A DNA stretch of 8,292 bases from an archaeon (GCA_024409185.1 JAKSUD010000035.1:1-8292), one strand, 5' to 3'; shown: positions 1 to 6,927, numbered from the stretch's first letter. Program-made: numbers and translations. The notes: generated from the sequence alone by a model not told the origin.

Positions 1-51
1 GCATTAGTTCAAAAACGTATCGACCATATGAAAGAAATTTTAAATAACTAA
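1..51 (+). CDS. purD: C-terminal tail of an upstream gene, probably phosphoribosylamine-glycine ligase (partial)
   Basis: An open frame enters from the left edge and gives 16 residues, ALVQKRIDHMKEILNN, before a TAA stop at 49-51. The pattern (L-[VI]-Q-K-R-I-[DE]-H-M) resembles the last residues of archaeal PurD, the ATP-dependent ligase that joins phosphoribosylamine to glycine in purine synthesis. I also recall purD lying directly upstream of argF in related Methanobacteriales. Both arguments are from memory, and 16 residues are too few for proof, so the gene name is tentative. That this is the true 3' end of a + strand gene is better supported: the frame is open from the edge and a hairpin follows 23 bases after the stop. 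Confidence 0.5.
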   Translation, partial: ALVQKRIDHMKEILNN

Positions 52-74
52 ATAATTTAATTACTTAGTTTAAA

Positions 75-100
75 AGTTTAGAATTTTATAATTCTAAACT
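75..100 (+). terminator. Perfect 11-bp hairpin after the upstream gene, likely terminator
   Basis: AGTTTAGAATT (75-85) pairs perfectly with AATTCTAAACT (90-100) around a 4-base loop. It lies 23 bases after the TAA of the upstream gene and is followed by AT-rich sequence, but not by a long uninterrupted T run. Position and symmetry fit the 3' end of that transcript. Because the stem is symmetric, it could also be a protein-binding dyad for the next gene. Confidence 0.45.
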
Positions 101-114
101 AAATTATTTAATTT

Positions 115-134
115 ATCTAAATATTTATTTAGAT
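115..134 (+). repeat. Inverted repeat just upstream of the first TPR-like gene
   Basis: ATCTAAATA (115-123) is the reverse complement of TATTTAGAT (126-134), so the two form a 9-bp dyad with almost no spacer, or an 8-bp stem with a 4-base loop. It ends four bases before the AGGTGT ribosome binding site (139-144) of the gene starting at 150. Its place suggests an operator or a 5' leader hairpin affecting that gene. The sequence is so AT-rich that chance is also possible. Confidence 0.35.
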
Positions 135-149
135 TAAAAGGTGTGTTAA

Positions 150-1056
150 ATGGTTAAAAAAATAAAATCTAAGAATGCTATTATCAAAAAAGCTAAAAAA
201 TTAGAAAGACAAGGAAAATATAGAAAAGCTCTTTCTGTTTGTGATGATTTTTTAGATGAAGATTTAGATTTAAACATTTTAGAAATAAAAATGGATTTAA
301 TTAATAATATGTATTTCTCAGATGAATTCTTAGAAAAAATTAATAGCTATCAAAACACCCTTACTAATTTTTTATCTATAACTGAAGAAGAAAACTTATT
401 AAAATTATATTCTGCAACTAAAAATAAAATGGACTTTTATACACAAAGTGCAGATAATAGCTATTTAATTGGTGGATTATTACTTGATAATTTAGAAAGT
501 TTACTTATTTTAAATGTACTTACTGAAAAAAATAATGATAGTGCTATTAATAAAATACCAGAAGATTTACAAATATTCAAAAAGGATATAGAGAAGACTG
601 CTAAACAGTACCTTAGCTTGAATAGTGCTAACATTAAAGACATACTTTCTAAAGAAGATTGTAATATAAATAAAGCTAAAAGTGAAATAAAAGAACTTGC
701 TAAGTTTATAGCAAATAAAAATGAAGTGAATTACTGAAGAAGATAAAACTCCAGAAGAAAGTAAAATTGATGAAAAAACTGTTAAAAAATTATTAAATAA
801 AATTTCACAAAACATCAGTGAAAAAAATTATGAACAAGCTTTAGAATTTGTTAACGAAGCTTTAATAACAGACAGTGAAAACATTACAATCTTAGAATAC
901 AAAGTTAGAATATTAAATCATATGCAAAGATTCGAAGAAGCATTAAGTTCTCAAAAAACTCTTGTCCAAATAGCTAAAAATTTAGAAATGAATCTTTCAA
1001 AAAATAAAAAAAATTCTTCAGATGAAGAAAATCAAAAAACTCTTTTTGAATTTTAA
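150..1056 (+). pseudogene. TPR-like helical repeat protein, disrupted by a frameshift
   Basis: The first frame starts at ATG 150 behind AGGTGT (139-144, 5-base spacing) and encodes 195 residues, ending at TGA 735-737. The next frame (+1) is open from 730 to TAA 1054-1056 and continues the same kind of lysine/glutamate-rich helical protein, but has no usable start: TGA 727-729 lies just upstream and its first ATG is only at 919. Removing one base between 728 and 737 joins both parts into about 301 residues. Both halves contain a similar TPR-like unit of about 55 residues, starting KYRKAL (codon 23, nt 216) and NYEQAL (nt 826), which share ILE.K followed by [LI][IL]N.M. This supports one original gene. 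TPR-like arrays usually mediate protein-protein contacts; the partner is unknown. No signal peptide or membrane segment is seen. A sequencing error, or two genes with an ATT start at 730, remain possible. Confidence 0.7.
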
Positions 1057-1068
1057 ATAATTACTCTC

Positions 1069-1074
1069 TTTTTT
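1069..1074 (+). terminator. Oligo-T run after the disrupted TPR-like gene
   Basis: A pyrimidine stretch, CTCTCTTTTTT, ends in six T residues 12 bases after the TAA at 1054-1056. Archaeal RNA polymerase can terminate at U-rich tracts without a strong hairpin, and I see no good stem just upstream. This is only a plausible termination site for the preceding gene. Confidence 0.25.
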
Positions 1075-1152
1075 AAATACAAGTTATTTTAAAAATATAA
1101 AGCTTATTTTATAAATTAGAGAATTAAATAACAATTTATTAATAATATAAAC

Positions 1153-1162
1153 TTTATAAATA
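1153..1162 (+). promoter_or_regulatory. Candidate TATA box for argF
   Basis: TTTATAAATA at 1153-1162 fits the archaeal box A consensus. A start about 25 bases downstream would leave a leader of roughly 40 bases before the ATG at 1223. The whole spacer (1057-1222) is AT-rich and holds other TATA-like strings, for example near 1093-1100, so the assignment is weak. Confidence 0.3.
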
Positions 1163-1222
1163 GTAATTTCTAGTAATAATTTTAATTTTATTCAATTATT
1201 GATTTAATAATGAGGGGAAAAT

Positions 1223-2137
1223 ATGAGAAGTCTATTATCAGTTACTGATATTGAAAAGGAAGTAGAAAAAATATTAGATATAGCTTGTGACTTCAAAGCT
1301 GGAAAAATAGAAGAAAAACCGCTTGAAGGGCAAAAATTAGCTATGATCTTTCAAAAATCATCAACACGTACAAGAGTTTCCTTTGAAGTAGGAATGTATG
1401 AATTAGGTGGGACTGCATTATTCTTATCTAATAAAGACATTCAACTTGGAAGAGGAGAACCAATCTATGATACTGCAAAAGTATTAAGCCGTATGGTTGA
1501 TGGAATTATGATAAGAGCTATTGAACATAATGATGTTGTAGAATTTGCTGAAGAAGCAGATATTCCAATTATTAACGGATTAACCAATCTTGAACATCCT
1601 TGTCAAGCATTAGCTGATATGTTAACTGTTAAAGAACATAAAGGAAACTTTGATGGAAAATTTGTTTACTTTGGTGATGGAAACAATGTTTGTAACTCTC
1701 TTATGCTTATTTGTGCATGTTTAGGAATGGATTTCACTGTAGCATGTCCAGATAAATACAAACCAAATGAAAAAATTACAAAAGAAGCTCTTAGAATAGC
1801 TAAAGAAAATAACTCTACAATTACTATAACTTCCAATGTAAAAGAAGCTGCAAAAGATGCAGATGTATTTTATACAGATGTTTGGGTAAGTATGGGTGAT
1901 GAAGCTGAAGCTAAACAAAGAGAAACTGACTTTAAAAATTATCAAGTACGTCAAGAACTTATTGATTTAGCAAAAGATGATGTAATCTTCATGCACTGTT
2001 TACCAGCTATTAGAGGCCAAGAAGTTACCGCAGAAGTAATTGATGGTCCACATTCCGTTATTTTTGATGAAGCTGAAAATAGATTGCATGCTCAAAAAGC
2101 AGTTATGTACTACTTTATGAAAGGATTATTAGAATAA
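1223..2137 (+). CDS. argF: Ornithine carbamoyltransferase
   Basis: This enzyme transfers the carbamoyl group of carbamoyl phosphate to ornithine, giving citrulline, in cytoplasmic arginine synthesis. The 304 residues are normal for the family. The carbamoyl-phosphate motif STRTR is at 47-51 and the second phosphate/carbamoyl motif HPCQ at 125-128. The linker GDGNN is at 151-155, the ornithine-binding D..VSMG region at 219-225, and the catalytic HCLPA motif, with its conserved cysteine (C259), at 258-262. The SMG and HCLP motifs separate it from aspartate carbamoyltransferase. The start is ATG 1223 behind GAGGGG (1212-1217), and the N-terminus MRSLLSVTDI matches the usual beginning. No frame damage is seen. 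It lies on the + strand between two TPR-like genes, while argS, which uses the end product of the pathway, lies on the other strand nearby. Confidence 0.97.
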   Translation: MRSLLSVTDIEKEVEKILDIACDFKAGKIEEKPLEGQKLAMIFQKSSTRTRVSFEVGMYELGGTALFLSNKDIQLGRGEPIYDTAKVLSRMVDGIMIRAIEHNDVVEFAEEADIPIINGLTNLEHPCQALADMLTVKEHKGNFDGKFVYFGDGNNVCNSLMLICACLGMDFTVACPDKYKPNEKITKEALRIAKENNSTITITSNVKEAAKDADVFYTDVWVSMGDEAEAKQRETDFKNYQVRQELIDLAKDDVIFMHCLPAIRGQEVTAEVIDGPHSVIFDEAENRLHAQKAVMYYFMKGLLE

Positions 2138-2233
2138 ACTAATTAAAAGCTATAGAATATTCATTGATTATTATATTAACCCCACAATATTAAAAAATAT
2201 AAATATCATTACAAATTAAAATAGGCGATAAAA

Positions 2234-3223
2234 ATGAATTTTAACGACCCTATGTTAGAACATTTATTAGACAAAATAACAACTGCTCTTAAAGAAAACG
2301 ATAGAGAAGAAGCTTCAAAATACATGGATATTATAATTGAACAATACCCTGATGTAGCAAATATTTTATTAAACTCAATAGAATTTAGTAATATAATGGC
2401 AGAAAATGAAGAATCTGCAATTGAAGAAGCTAAAGCATTACCAATCCAAGATACATTCCGTGAAGATGACGAAATGATGGGTATGGATGAAGAACAAATT
2501 ATAGCTGATATGAATTCTATGTTAGAACTAGAACCAGAAAATGTAGAAGAATTTATTCAAAAAGGAACTGTTTTAACAATTACAGAAAGCTACGAAGAAG
2601 CTATTGAATGTTTTGACAAAGCTTTAGAACTTAATCCAAATAATATTTCTGCTTTAATTTCTAAAGGACATACTTATGAAATTATAGAAGATATGGAAAA
2701 AGCTCGTGAAATTTATGAAATTGTAATGAATACAGAAGTTGATGATATCTATGACCTTATGAGTAAAGGATACATATTCGAAACTCATGATAGATATGAA
2801 GATGCTTTAAAAACTTATGAAAAAGCTCTTGAAAAAGATAAAAAGAATTGTAATATCTTATTCTTAAAAGGATCTTGTTTAATTCCTCTTGAAAAATATC
2901 TTGATGCAATTGAATCACTTGAAGAAGCTATTAATTTATATGAAACTCAAGCTATGAATACTATTTTTGAACTTCCAAGTGCATATCATAATATCGGAAT
3001 TTGTATGGATAAATTAGGTAAACAAGATGTAGCTCTTGAAGCTTTTAATACTGGTCTTAGATTAAATCCAGAATATTTCCCATCATATTATGAAATAGGT
3101 CTTATTCAAGAAGATAAGAAAAATTATAAAGAAGCTTTAAAAAATTATAACACTTTCTTACAATTCGACCAGGAAAATGAGGAAGTTATTAAAGCTAAAG
3201 AAAGAGTTGAAAAACTTTTATAA
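2234..3223 (+). CDS. TPR repeat protein
   Basis: A soluble 329-residue protein of tetratricopeptide repeats. The start is ATG 2234, with GGCGAT (2224-2229) four bases upstream. Residues 1-100 are acidic and helical without clear TPR signatures. From about residue 103 there are five or six 34-residue repeats: about 103-136 (Y.EAI.CFDKALELNPN), 137-170, 171-204 (YEDALKTYEKALEKD), 205-238 (YLDAIESLEEAI), 249-281 (ALEAFNTGLRLNPE) and 282-315 (YKEALKNYNTFLQFD). The fifth follows a short insertion near 239-248. There is no signal peptide, membrane helix or attached catalytic domain, so it is probably a cytoplasmic scaffold or adaptor; the partner cannot be read from sequence. It lies 96 bases after argF on the same strand and may be read through from it, and a hairpin plus T-run follows its stop. 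Many methanogens carry families of such proteins with no assigned role. Confidence 0.9.
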   Translation: MNFNDPMLEHLLDKITTALKENDREEASKYMDIIIEQYPDVANILLNSIEFSNIMAENEESAIEEAKALPIQDTFREDDEMMGMDEEQIIADMNSMLELEPENVEEFIQKGTVLTITESYEEAIECFDKALELNPNNISALISKGHTYEIIEDMEKAREIYEIVMNTEVDDIYDLMSKGYIFETHDRYEDALKTYEKALEKDKKNCNILFLKGSCLIPLEKYLDAIESLEEAINLYETQAMNTIFELPSAYHNIGICMDKLGKQDVALEAFNTGLRLNPEYFPSYYEIGLIQEDKKNYKEALKNYNTFLQFDQENEEVIKAKERVEKLL

Positions 3224-3243
3224 AACTAAATTAATATTAAAAA

Positions 3244-3300
3244 AGCTATTTAAATAATTTATTAGAAATAATAATTATTAAATAGCTATAAACTATTTTT
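3244..3300 (+). terminator. Terminator of the + strand TPR gene
   Basis: AGCTATTTAAATAATT (3244-3259) pairs with AATTATTAAATAGCT (3273-3287), about 15 bp with a single bulged base, around a 13-base loop. It is followed on the + strand by AAACTATTTTT, ending in five T. It starts 20 bases after the TAA of the TPR gene. The stem plus T-tract layout is that of an intrinsic terminator. Confidence 0.65.
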
Positions 3301-3332
3301 AAAAAAAGAAAAAATAGAAGAAAAATCTTCTA
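3301..3332 (-). terminator. Terminator of the - strand ppaC transcript
   Basis: Read on the - strand, TAGAAG-ATTTTT-CTTCTA (3332 down to 3315) forms a 6-bp stem with a 6-base loop. It is followed at once by T6-C-T7 (down to 3301). It lies about 45 bases after the ppaC stop. Together with the + strand terminator at 3244-3300 it separates the two convergent transcription units. Confidence 0.65.
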
Positions 3333-3377
3333 AATATTAATTTAAATATTTAACTTAAATATTTAATTTAAATTAAA

Positions 3378-4298
3378 TTATGCAGATTCAGTCATAATTG
3401 GTACGACTTGTTTTTTACGAGATACAACACCTTCTAATAATACAGTGTTGTCTTCTAATTTAACATTGTAAGCTTTTTCTACAAGAGCTGCATCCTTACC
3501 AAGAGCAATTACTTGAGAGTTACTGTTTACAATGTCAGTGATTAAAAGCATGAATAAATCAAGGCCTTGTTCTTCAATAATTTTAGTCATACCTGCTTCT
3601 AAATCAGCTTTCATTTCCATTACTTCAGGAATACTTGCAGTATTTACTTGATTTACAATGGATTTTACATCTTTAAAGTCGATTTGTTTAGCATCTAAAT
3701 CTAAGATTTCTTCAATTGAAAATGAGGATAAATCAGTTCCTGCTTTTAACATATCTAATCCATAAGTTTCATAATCAATTTCAGCTATTTCAGCAAGTTC
3801 TTTAACTGCTTTAATATCATCTTCAGTAGTAGTAGGAGATTTTAAGAGTAAAGTATCAGAAACAATAGCTGATAACATTAAAGAAGCAATTTCTTTAGTA
3901 ACTTCTACACCATTTTCTTTGTATAATTTGAATAAAATAGTTTCAGTACAACCAACAGGTTCAGCTCTAACAAATAAAGGATAAGAAGTTTCAAAAGCTA
4001 TTTTGTGGTGATCTACAACTTTTAAAATTTTAGCATTTTCAATATTATCAACAGACTCAGCTGGACTGTTATGATCTACTAAAATTACATTAGCTTCATC
4101 TTCAACTTTTTCAATTAATTCAGGAGCTTCAATATCTAAGTAGTTTAAAACATATTCAGTTTCTTTATTTAAACTACCTAATCTACAAGCTACAGCATCT
4201 TCATTTCCTAATACTTTTTCTAAATTAGTCATTACTAAACTTGAGGTTATTGAATCAGTATCAGGACTTTTATGTCCAAAAATATAAGTTTTTACCAT
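3378..4298 (-). CDS. ppaC: Manganese-dependent inorganic pyrophosphatase (family II, DHH superfamily)
   Basis: This cytoplasmic enzyme hydrolyses pyrophosphate to phosphate, pulling forward reactions such as tRNA charging. The chosen start is ATG 4298 (306 residues). An in-frame GTG at 4307 would add three residues, but it lies inside the Shine-Dalgarno GTGAT (4303-4307), so it is rejected. The family II metal and catalytic ligands are all present: GHKSPDTDS at 8-16 (H9, D13, D15), VDHN at 74-77 (D75), the DHH motif at 96-98, and SDT at 147-149 (D148). The C-terminal substrate-binding motif SRKKQ is at 293-297. The length is typical for forms without a CBS insert. It lies 37 bases downstream of argS on the same strand and is probably co-transcribed. 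That makes functional sense, since aminoacyl-tRNA synthetases release pyrophosphate. Confidence 0.96.
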   Translation of the reverse strand: MVKTYIFGHKSPDTDSITSSLVMTNLEKVLGNEDAVACRLGSLNKETEYVLNYLDIEAPELIEKVEDEANVILVDHNSPAESVDNIENAKILKVVDHHKIAFETSYPLFVRAEPVGCTETILFKLYKENGVEVTKEIASLMLSAIVSDTLLLKSPTTTEDDIKAVKELAEIAEIDYETYGLDMLKAGTDLSSFSIEEILDLDAKQIDFKDVKSIVNQVNTASIPEVMEMKADLEAGMTKIIEEQGLDLFMLLITDIVNSNSQVIALGKDAALVEKAYNVKLEDNTVLLEGVVSRKKQVVPIMTESA

Positions 4299-4302
4299 AA
4301 TA

Positions 4303-4307
4303 ATCAC
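4303..4307 (-). promoter_or_regulatory. Ribosome binding site that fixes the ppaC start
   Basis: On the - strand GTGAT, the 3' half of the archaeal AGGAGGTGAT signal, lies four bases before ATG 4298. It overlaps the GTG at 4307 that could be taken for an earlier start, so the 306-residue form is favoured. Confidence 0.65.
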
Positions 4308-4335
4308 ATCATTAGTATAATAAATAATAAAATAA

Positions 4336-6090
4336 CTACATCATTTCAGGAGCAGCTACACCTAAAAGGTCTAATGCATTTTTAAGAGCAATTCTTGATT
4401 TATCTACAAGAATTAATCTTGCATTTTCTACATCAGAACCAATTACTTGTTCTGCTTTATAGAATCTGTTAAATGCACTTGCTAAATCTTGACAATATTG
4501 AGCTACAGGATGTACTCTTCTTGCATCAGCAGCATCTTGCACTAAAGATGGGAACTTAGCTATTAATTTAACAAGTTCTCTTTCATTTTCATTAGGAGAC
4601 CAGTTATCTTCAACAACTAAAGAACTAAGGTCTTTACCTGCTTCTTCTTCAGCCTTTTTAAGTAATTTACAAGATCTTGCATGAGCATATTGAATAGATG
4701 CACAACCACGTTCAAAGCTAAGAGCTTCATCCCAAATAAATTTAATATGTTTTTCAGGAGATAATCTTGCAATATAGAATCTAATAGCTCCAATACCAAT
4801 TTCTTCAGCTATTTTATCAATAGTTTCTTCGTCAAGATCTTCTCTTCTAGTAAGAAGTTCTTCTTTAGCTCTTTTTACAGCTTCATCCATTAATTCATCT
4901 ACAGAAATGAATACTCCTCTTCTTGTAGACATTGAACCTTCAGGTAATGTGATAAATTCATAGAATATTACTTCCATTTTATCATCATTTGGTTCTAATA
5001 CTTCAAGAATTTCAAGAGCAAGAGAAACTTGTTTTGCAGCTAATTTATGGTCAGAACCAAAGATATCTACAACTTTTCCATCTTCTCCGGCTTCAGTACA
5101 TTTATAAATATGATAAGCAATATCTCTTGTAGAGTAAAGTGAAGTTCCATCAGCTCTTCTTAAAACTAATTCTTTATCAATTCCAAATTCAGATAAATCA
5201 AGGTATAATACATCAGGAGCTGCATCAGATTTAGGATTACCATATCTTGCATAACCTATTGAATAAAGTTGGTCAGTGATTTTATCTACAAGACCACTAC
5301 GAACAAATTGGCCTTCCCAAATAAATTCATCATGTTTTACATTCATTCTAGCTAAGGTTTCTTTTACACCATCAAGACAATTGTTTACAGCACCTTCAAA
5401 TACAGCATCTAAATCAGATGGAGCATTTTCATATTGTTTAATAGTTGCATCTATACCTTCAGATAATCTTTCATCATCTTTTAACATTTGATTAACTTTG
5501 AAGTATAATTCTCCAACTTTGTGGTCAATTTTAAGAGAAGGTTGGTCTTCTAATTTTAAACCTAAATCTTCCATACCATAAACAATCATAGCAAGTTGTC
5601 TACCCATATCATTTACATAGTATTGAGTATTAACATCATAACCTGCTTTTATTAAAACTCTTCTTAATGAATCTCCAATAACAGAGTTTCTAATATGCCC
5701 AATATGTAAAGGACCATTAGGGTTAGCAGAAGTATGTTCTAAAACAATTTTCTCATCAACAGCTTCTAAAGTACCATAATCTTCATCAACAGTAGCAAGT
5801 AATTCTTTAGCAAAAATATCATGATTAATAAAGAAATTTACATAAGGTCCAGTAGCTTCAACTTTAGAAAATATTTCAGGAACTTCGATTGCTTCAACAA
5901 CTTCAGGAGCAATGAGTTGAGGACCTTTTCTTAAAACTTTAGCTAATTGGAATGAAACAGTACTTGCTAAATCACCAAGCTCTGGGTTTGGAGGAAATTC
6001 CATTTTAATTTCCCCTTCAATTTCGCAACCCATTTTTTCAATAGCTTTATTTAAAGCTTCAATTGCTTCATTTTTAATTTTAAAATACAT
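4336..6090 (-). CDS. argS: Arginyl-tRNA synthetase
   Basis: A class I synthetase that joins arginine to tRNA-Arg with ATP in the cytoplasm. Its 584 residues are within the usual range. The N-terminal Add-1 tRNA-recognition domain covers about 1-95. The catalytic Rossmann fold follows, with HIGH at 129-132 inside NPNGPLHIGH and the KMSKS-equivalent loop at 386-392 (SMSTRRG). The C-terminal helical DALR anticodon-binding domain runs from about 460 to 584 (SIQYAHARSCKLL near its start). The first KMSKS lysine is replaced by serine (S386), which I believe is common in archaeal ArgRS. The start is ATG 6090 with AGGTGT (6095-6100) four bases upstream. The stop is TAG 4336-4338. It lies 114 bases downstream of the signal peptidase gene and 37 bases upstream of ppaC, all on the - strand. 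Confidence 0.97.
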   Translation of the reverse strand: MYFKIKNEAIEALNKAIEKMGCEIEGEIKMEFPPNPELGDLASTVSFQLAKVLRKGPQLIAPEVVEAIEVPEIFSKVEATGPYVNFFINHDIFAKELLATVDEDYGTLEAVDEKIVLEHTSANPNGPLHIGHIRNSVIGDSLRRVLIKAGYDVNTQYYVNDMGRQLAMIVYGMEDLGLKLEDQPSLKIDHKVGELYFKVNQMLKDDERLSEGIDATIKQYENAPSDLDAVFEGAVNNCLDGVKETLARMNVKHDEFIWEGQFVRSGLVDKITDQLYSIGYARYGNPKSDAAPDVLYLDLSEFGIDKELVLRRADGTSLYSTRDIAYHIYKCTEAGEDGKVVDIFGSDHKLAAKQVSLALEILEVLEPNDDKMEVIFYEFITLPEGSMSTRRGVFISVDELMDEAVKRAKEELLTRREDLDEETIDKIAEEIGIGAIRFYIARLSPEKHIKFIWDEALSFERGCASIQYAHARSCKLLKKAEEEAGKDLSSLVVEDNWSPNENERELVKLIAKFPSLVQDAADARRVHPVAQYCQDLASAFNRFYKAEQVIGSDVENARLILVDKSRIALKNALDLLGVAAPEMM

Positions 6091-6153
6091 TTAAACACCT
6101 AATAAATAAAATAAATATTATAAAAAATGACTAATTAGTACATAATCTAATTG

Positions 6154-6231
6154 TATAATCTTTTAAGGAAACTACTAATTTCTTATAATCTTAAAAATAT
6201 AATCCTATAATCCTTTAAGGAAAATAGTAAT
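6154..6231. repeat. Pair of 26-bp direct repeats spanning the signal peptidase 3' end
   Basis: The segments 6154-6179 and 6206-6231 match at 23 of 26 positions (TATAATC[TC]TTTAAGGAAA...). The right copy covers the last codons and stop of the signal peptidase gene; the left copy lies 52 bp away in the spacer before argS. TATAATC also recurs at 6184-6190 and 6198-6204, making four copies within 59 bp. This looks like a local duplication that has partly decayed. Confidence 0.6.
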
Positions 6232-6627
6232 ATAACCTAATTTAGGAATAACAACAGGACTATCACCAAAAGTAACAACTCTATCTCTAATTTGATTAGC
6301 TTTTACATAATATGGATCAGGTACGTCATTATTATCACCTTTAATCATATATAATGTAGTTCCATTTATTTCTGTAATATTTATAACTCTATGAATAACT
6401 GGACTATTATACCAAACAGCATTATAAACAACAATATCTCCTACTTGAACAGTACTTGGATCAAATTCCTGTATACCAAAGAAGTCTGCTTTTTCAACAA
6501 CAACAATATCTCCTCTATAAAATACAGGTTCCATACTGCCTGAAACAACAACATTCAAGTGAGATGCTGCTAATAAAACAATGATTAAAAGTATAACATG
6601 AGAAATTATTTCTTTTTTATCTGTCAA
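6205..6627 (-). CDS. Signal peptidase I, archaeal SipW/Sec11 type
   Basis: A membrane-bound protease that removes signal peptides from proteins exported by Sec. The 140-residue protein has one N-terminal membrane anchor (about 9-28), then SGSMEP at 29-34 with the catalytic serine S31. HRV at 79-81 gives H79, a histidine in place of the bacterial lysine, typical of archaeal and ER enzymes. GDNN at 97-100 followed by DP at 104-105 supplies the conserved aspartates D98 and D104. The short length and lack of a second anchor or large bacterial insert fit archaeal forms. The start is TTG 6627 with AGGTGT (6632-6637) four bases upstream; the next in-frame ATG is codon 32, inside the catalytic motif. 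The stop is TAG. It is the first gene of the closely spaced - strand group leading to argS and ppaC. The last codons are part of a duplicated sequence. Confidence 0.93.
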   Translation of the reverse strand: MTDKKEIISHVILLIIVLLAASHLNVVVSGSMEPVFYRGDIVVVEKADFFGIQEFDPSTVQVGDIVVYNAVWYNSPVIHRVINITEINGTTLYMIKGDNNDVPDPYYVKANQIRDRVVTFGDSPVVIPKLGYITIFLKGL

Positions 6628-6631
6628 AATA

Positions 6632-6637
6632 ACACCT
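6632..6637 (-). promoter_or_regulatory. Ribosome binding site supporting a TTG start for signal peptidase
   Basis: AGGTGT on the - strand lies four bases before TTG 6627, the same motif and spacing as for argS. An upstream ATG at 6643 is in another frame and soon reaches a stop, and the first in-frame ATG is inside the catalytic SGSMEP motif. TTG is therefore the only reasonable start. Confidence 0.7.
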
Positions 6638-6870
6638 TTTCATATTTTTAAATTGATTTATTATTTATAATATTTTTATATATGAAGTTTATTTATAATA
6701 TAGTTATGTTTTAAAATAAAAATATATGTTTAAAAATAAAGATGCAAATAAAATAGGAAAAAATAATTAAAAAGAATAAAACATACAAAATTTAAAAAAA
6801 GAAAAAATCTAAAAAATAGAAAAATAAAAGAAAAATAAGTAATAAAGAAAAATCAGTTGAAAAAATAATA

Positions 6871-6899
6871 AAAAACTATAGACTTACTTATTTAAGTAA
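6871..6899 (-). terminator. Candidate terminator after the marR pseudogene
   Basis: TTACTTA (6884-6890) and TAAGTAA (6893-6899) form a small dyad 29 bases after the marR stop. On the - strand it is soon followed by GTTTTTTATTATTTTTTC and further T-runs. The stem is short (6 bp with a 4-base loop), so the U-rich tract may be the main signal. Confidence 0.4.
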
Positions 6900-6927
6900 A
6901 ATCCATTAATTATAATAAATATTTAGA

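Larger units (their letters stand above)
6628..6927. other. 300-bp A-rich spacer between marR and signal peptidase
   Basis: I see no coding frame or recognisable RNA gene here. The + strand from about 6720 to 6880 is dominated by A, so a - strand transcript leaving marR would carry many U runs of five to seven, fitting an extended 3' termination zone. Closer to the signal peptidase (about 6645-6715), TATA-like strings on the - strand, such as CATATATAAAAA and ATTATAAATA, could hold its promoter, but none stands out. Confidence 0.5.

Noticed and set aside
720..745. Programmed +1 frameshift at UAC-UGA, or UGA read-through, to make the full TPR-like protein
   Set aside because: Read-through stays in a frame that stops again at 744-746, and a tRNA-Tyr on UAC would pair poorly after slipping to ACU. 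No stimulatory stem or prfB-like slippery codon is evident.
461..815. Antisense open frames over the first TPR-like gene
   Set aside because: They are low-complexity hydrophobic translations opposite a coding region, with no ribosome binding site or recognisable domain.
730..1056. Separate second gene starting with ATT at 730
   Set aside because: ATT starts are very rare, no ATG, GTG or TTG start is available before 919, and the similarity between both halves favours one broken gene.
1721..1954. Antisense frame within argF
   Set aside because: It is the reverse-strand shadow of a well-supported enzyme gene and resembles no family.
2192..2206. AAAAAATATAAATATC as a promoter for the second TPR gene
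   Set aside because: A start 25 bases downstream would fall in or after the ribosome binding site at 2224-2229, so it is poorly placed; co-transcription with argF is simpler.
4336..4338. TAG stops of argS and signal peptidase as possible pyrrolysine codons
   Set aside because: Both proteins are complete at these positions, and no pyrrolysine machinery is visible or expected in this lineage.
4617..5491. Two extra open frames inside argS, one on each strand
   Set aside because: Both overlap conserved ArgRS coding sequence and have no domain or start signal of their own.
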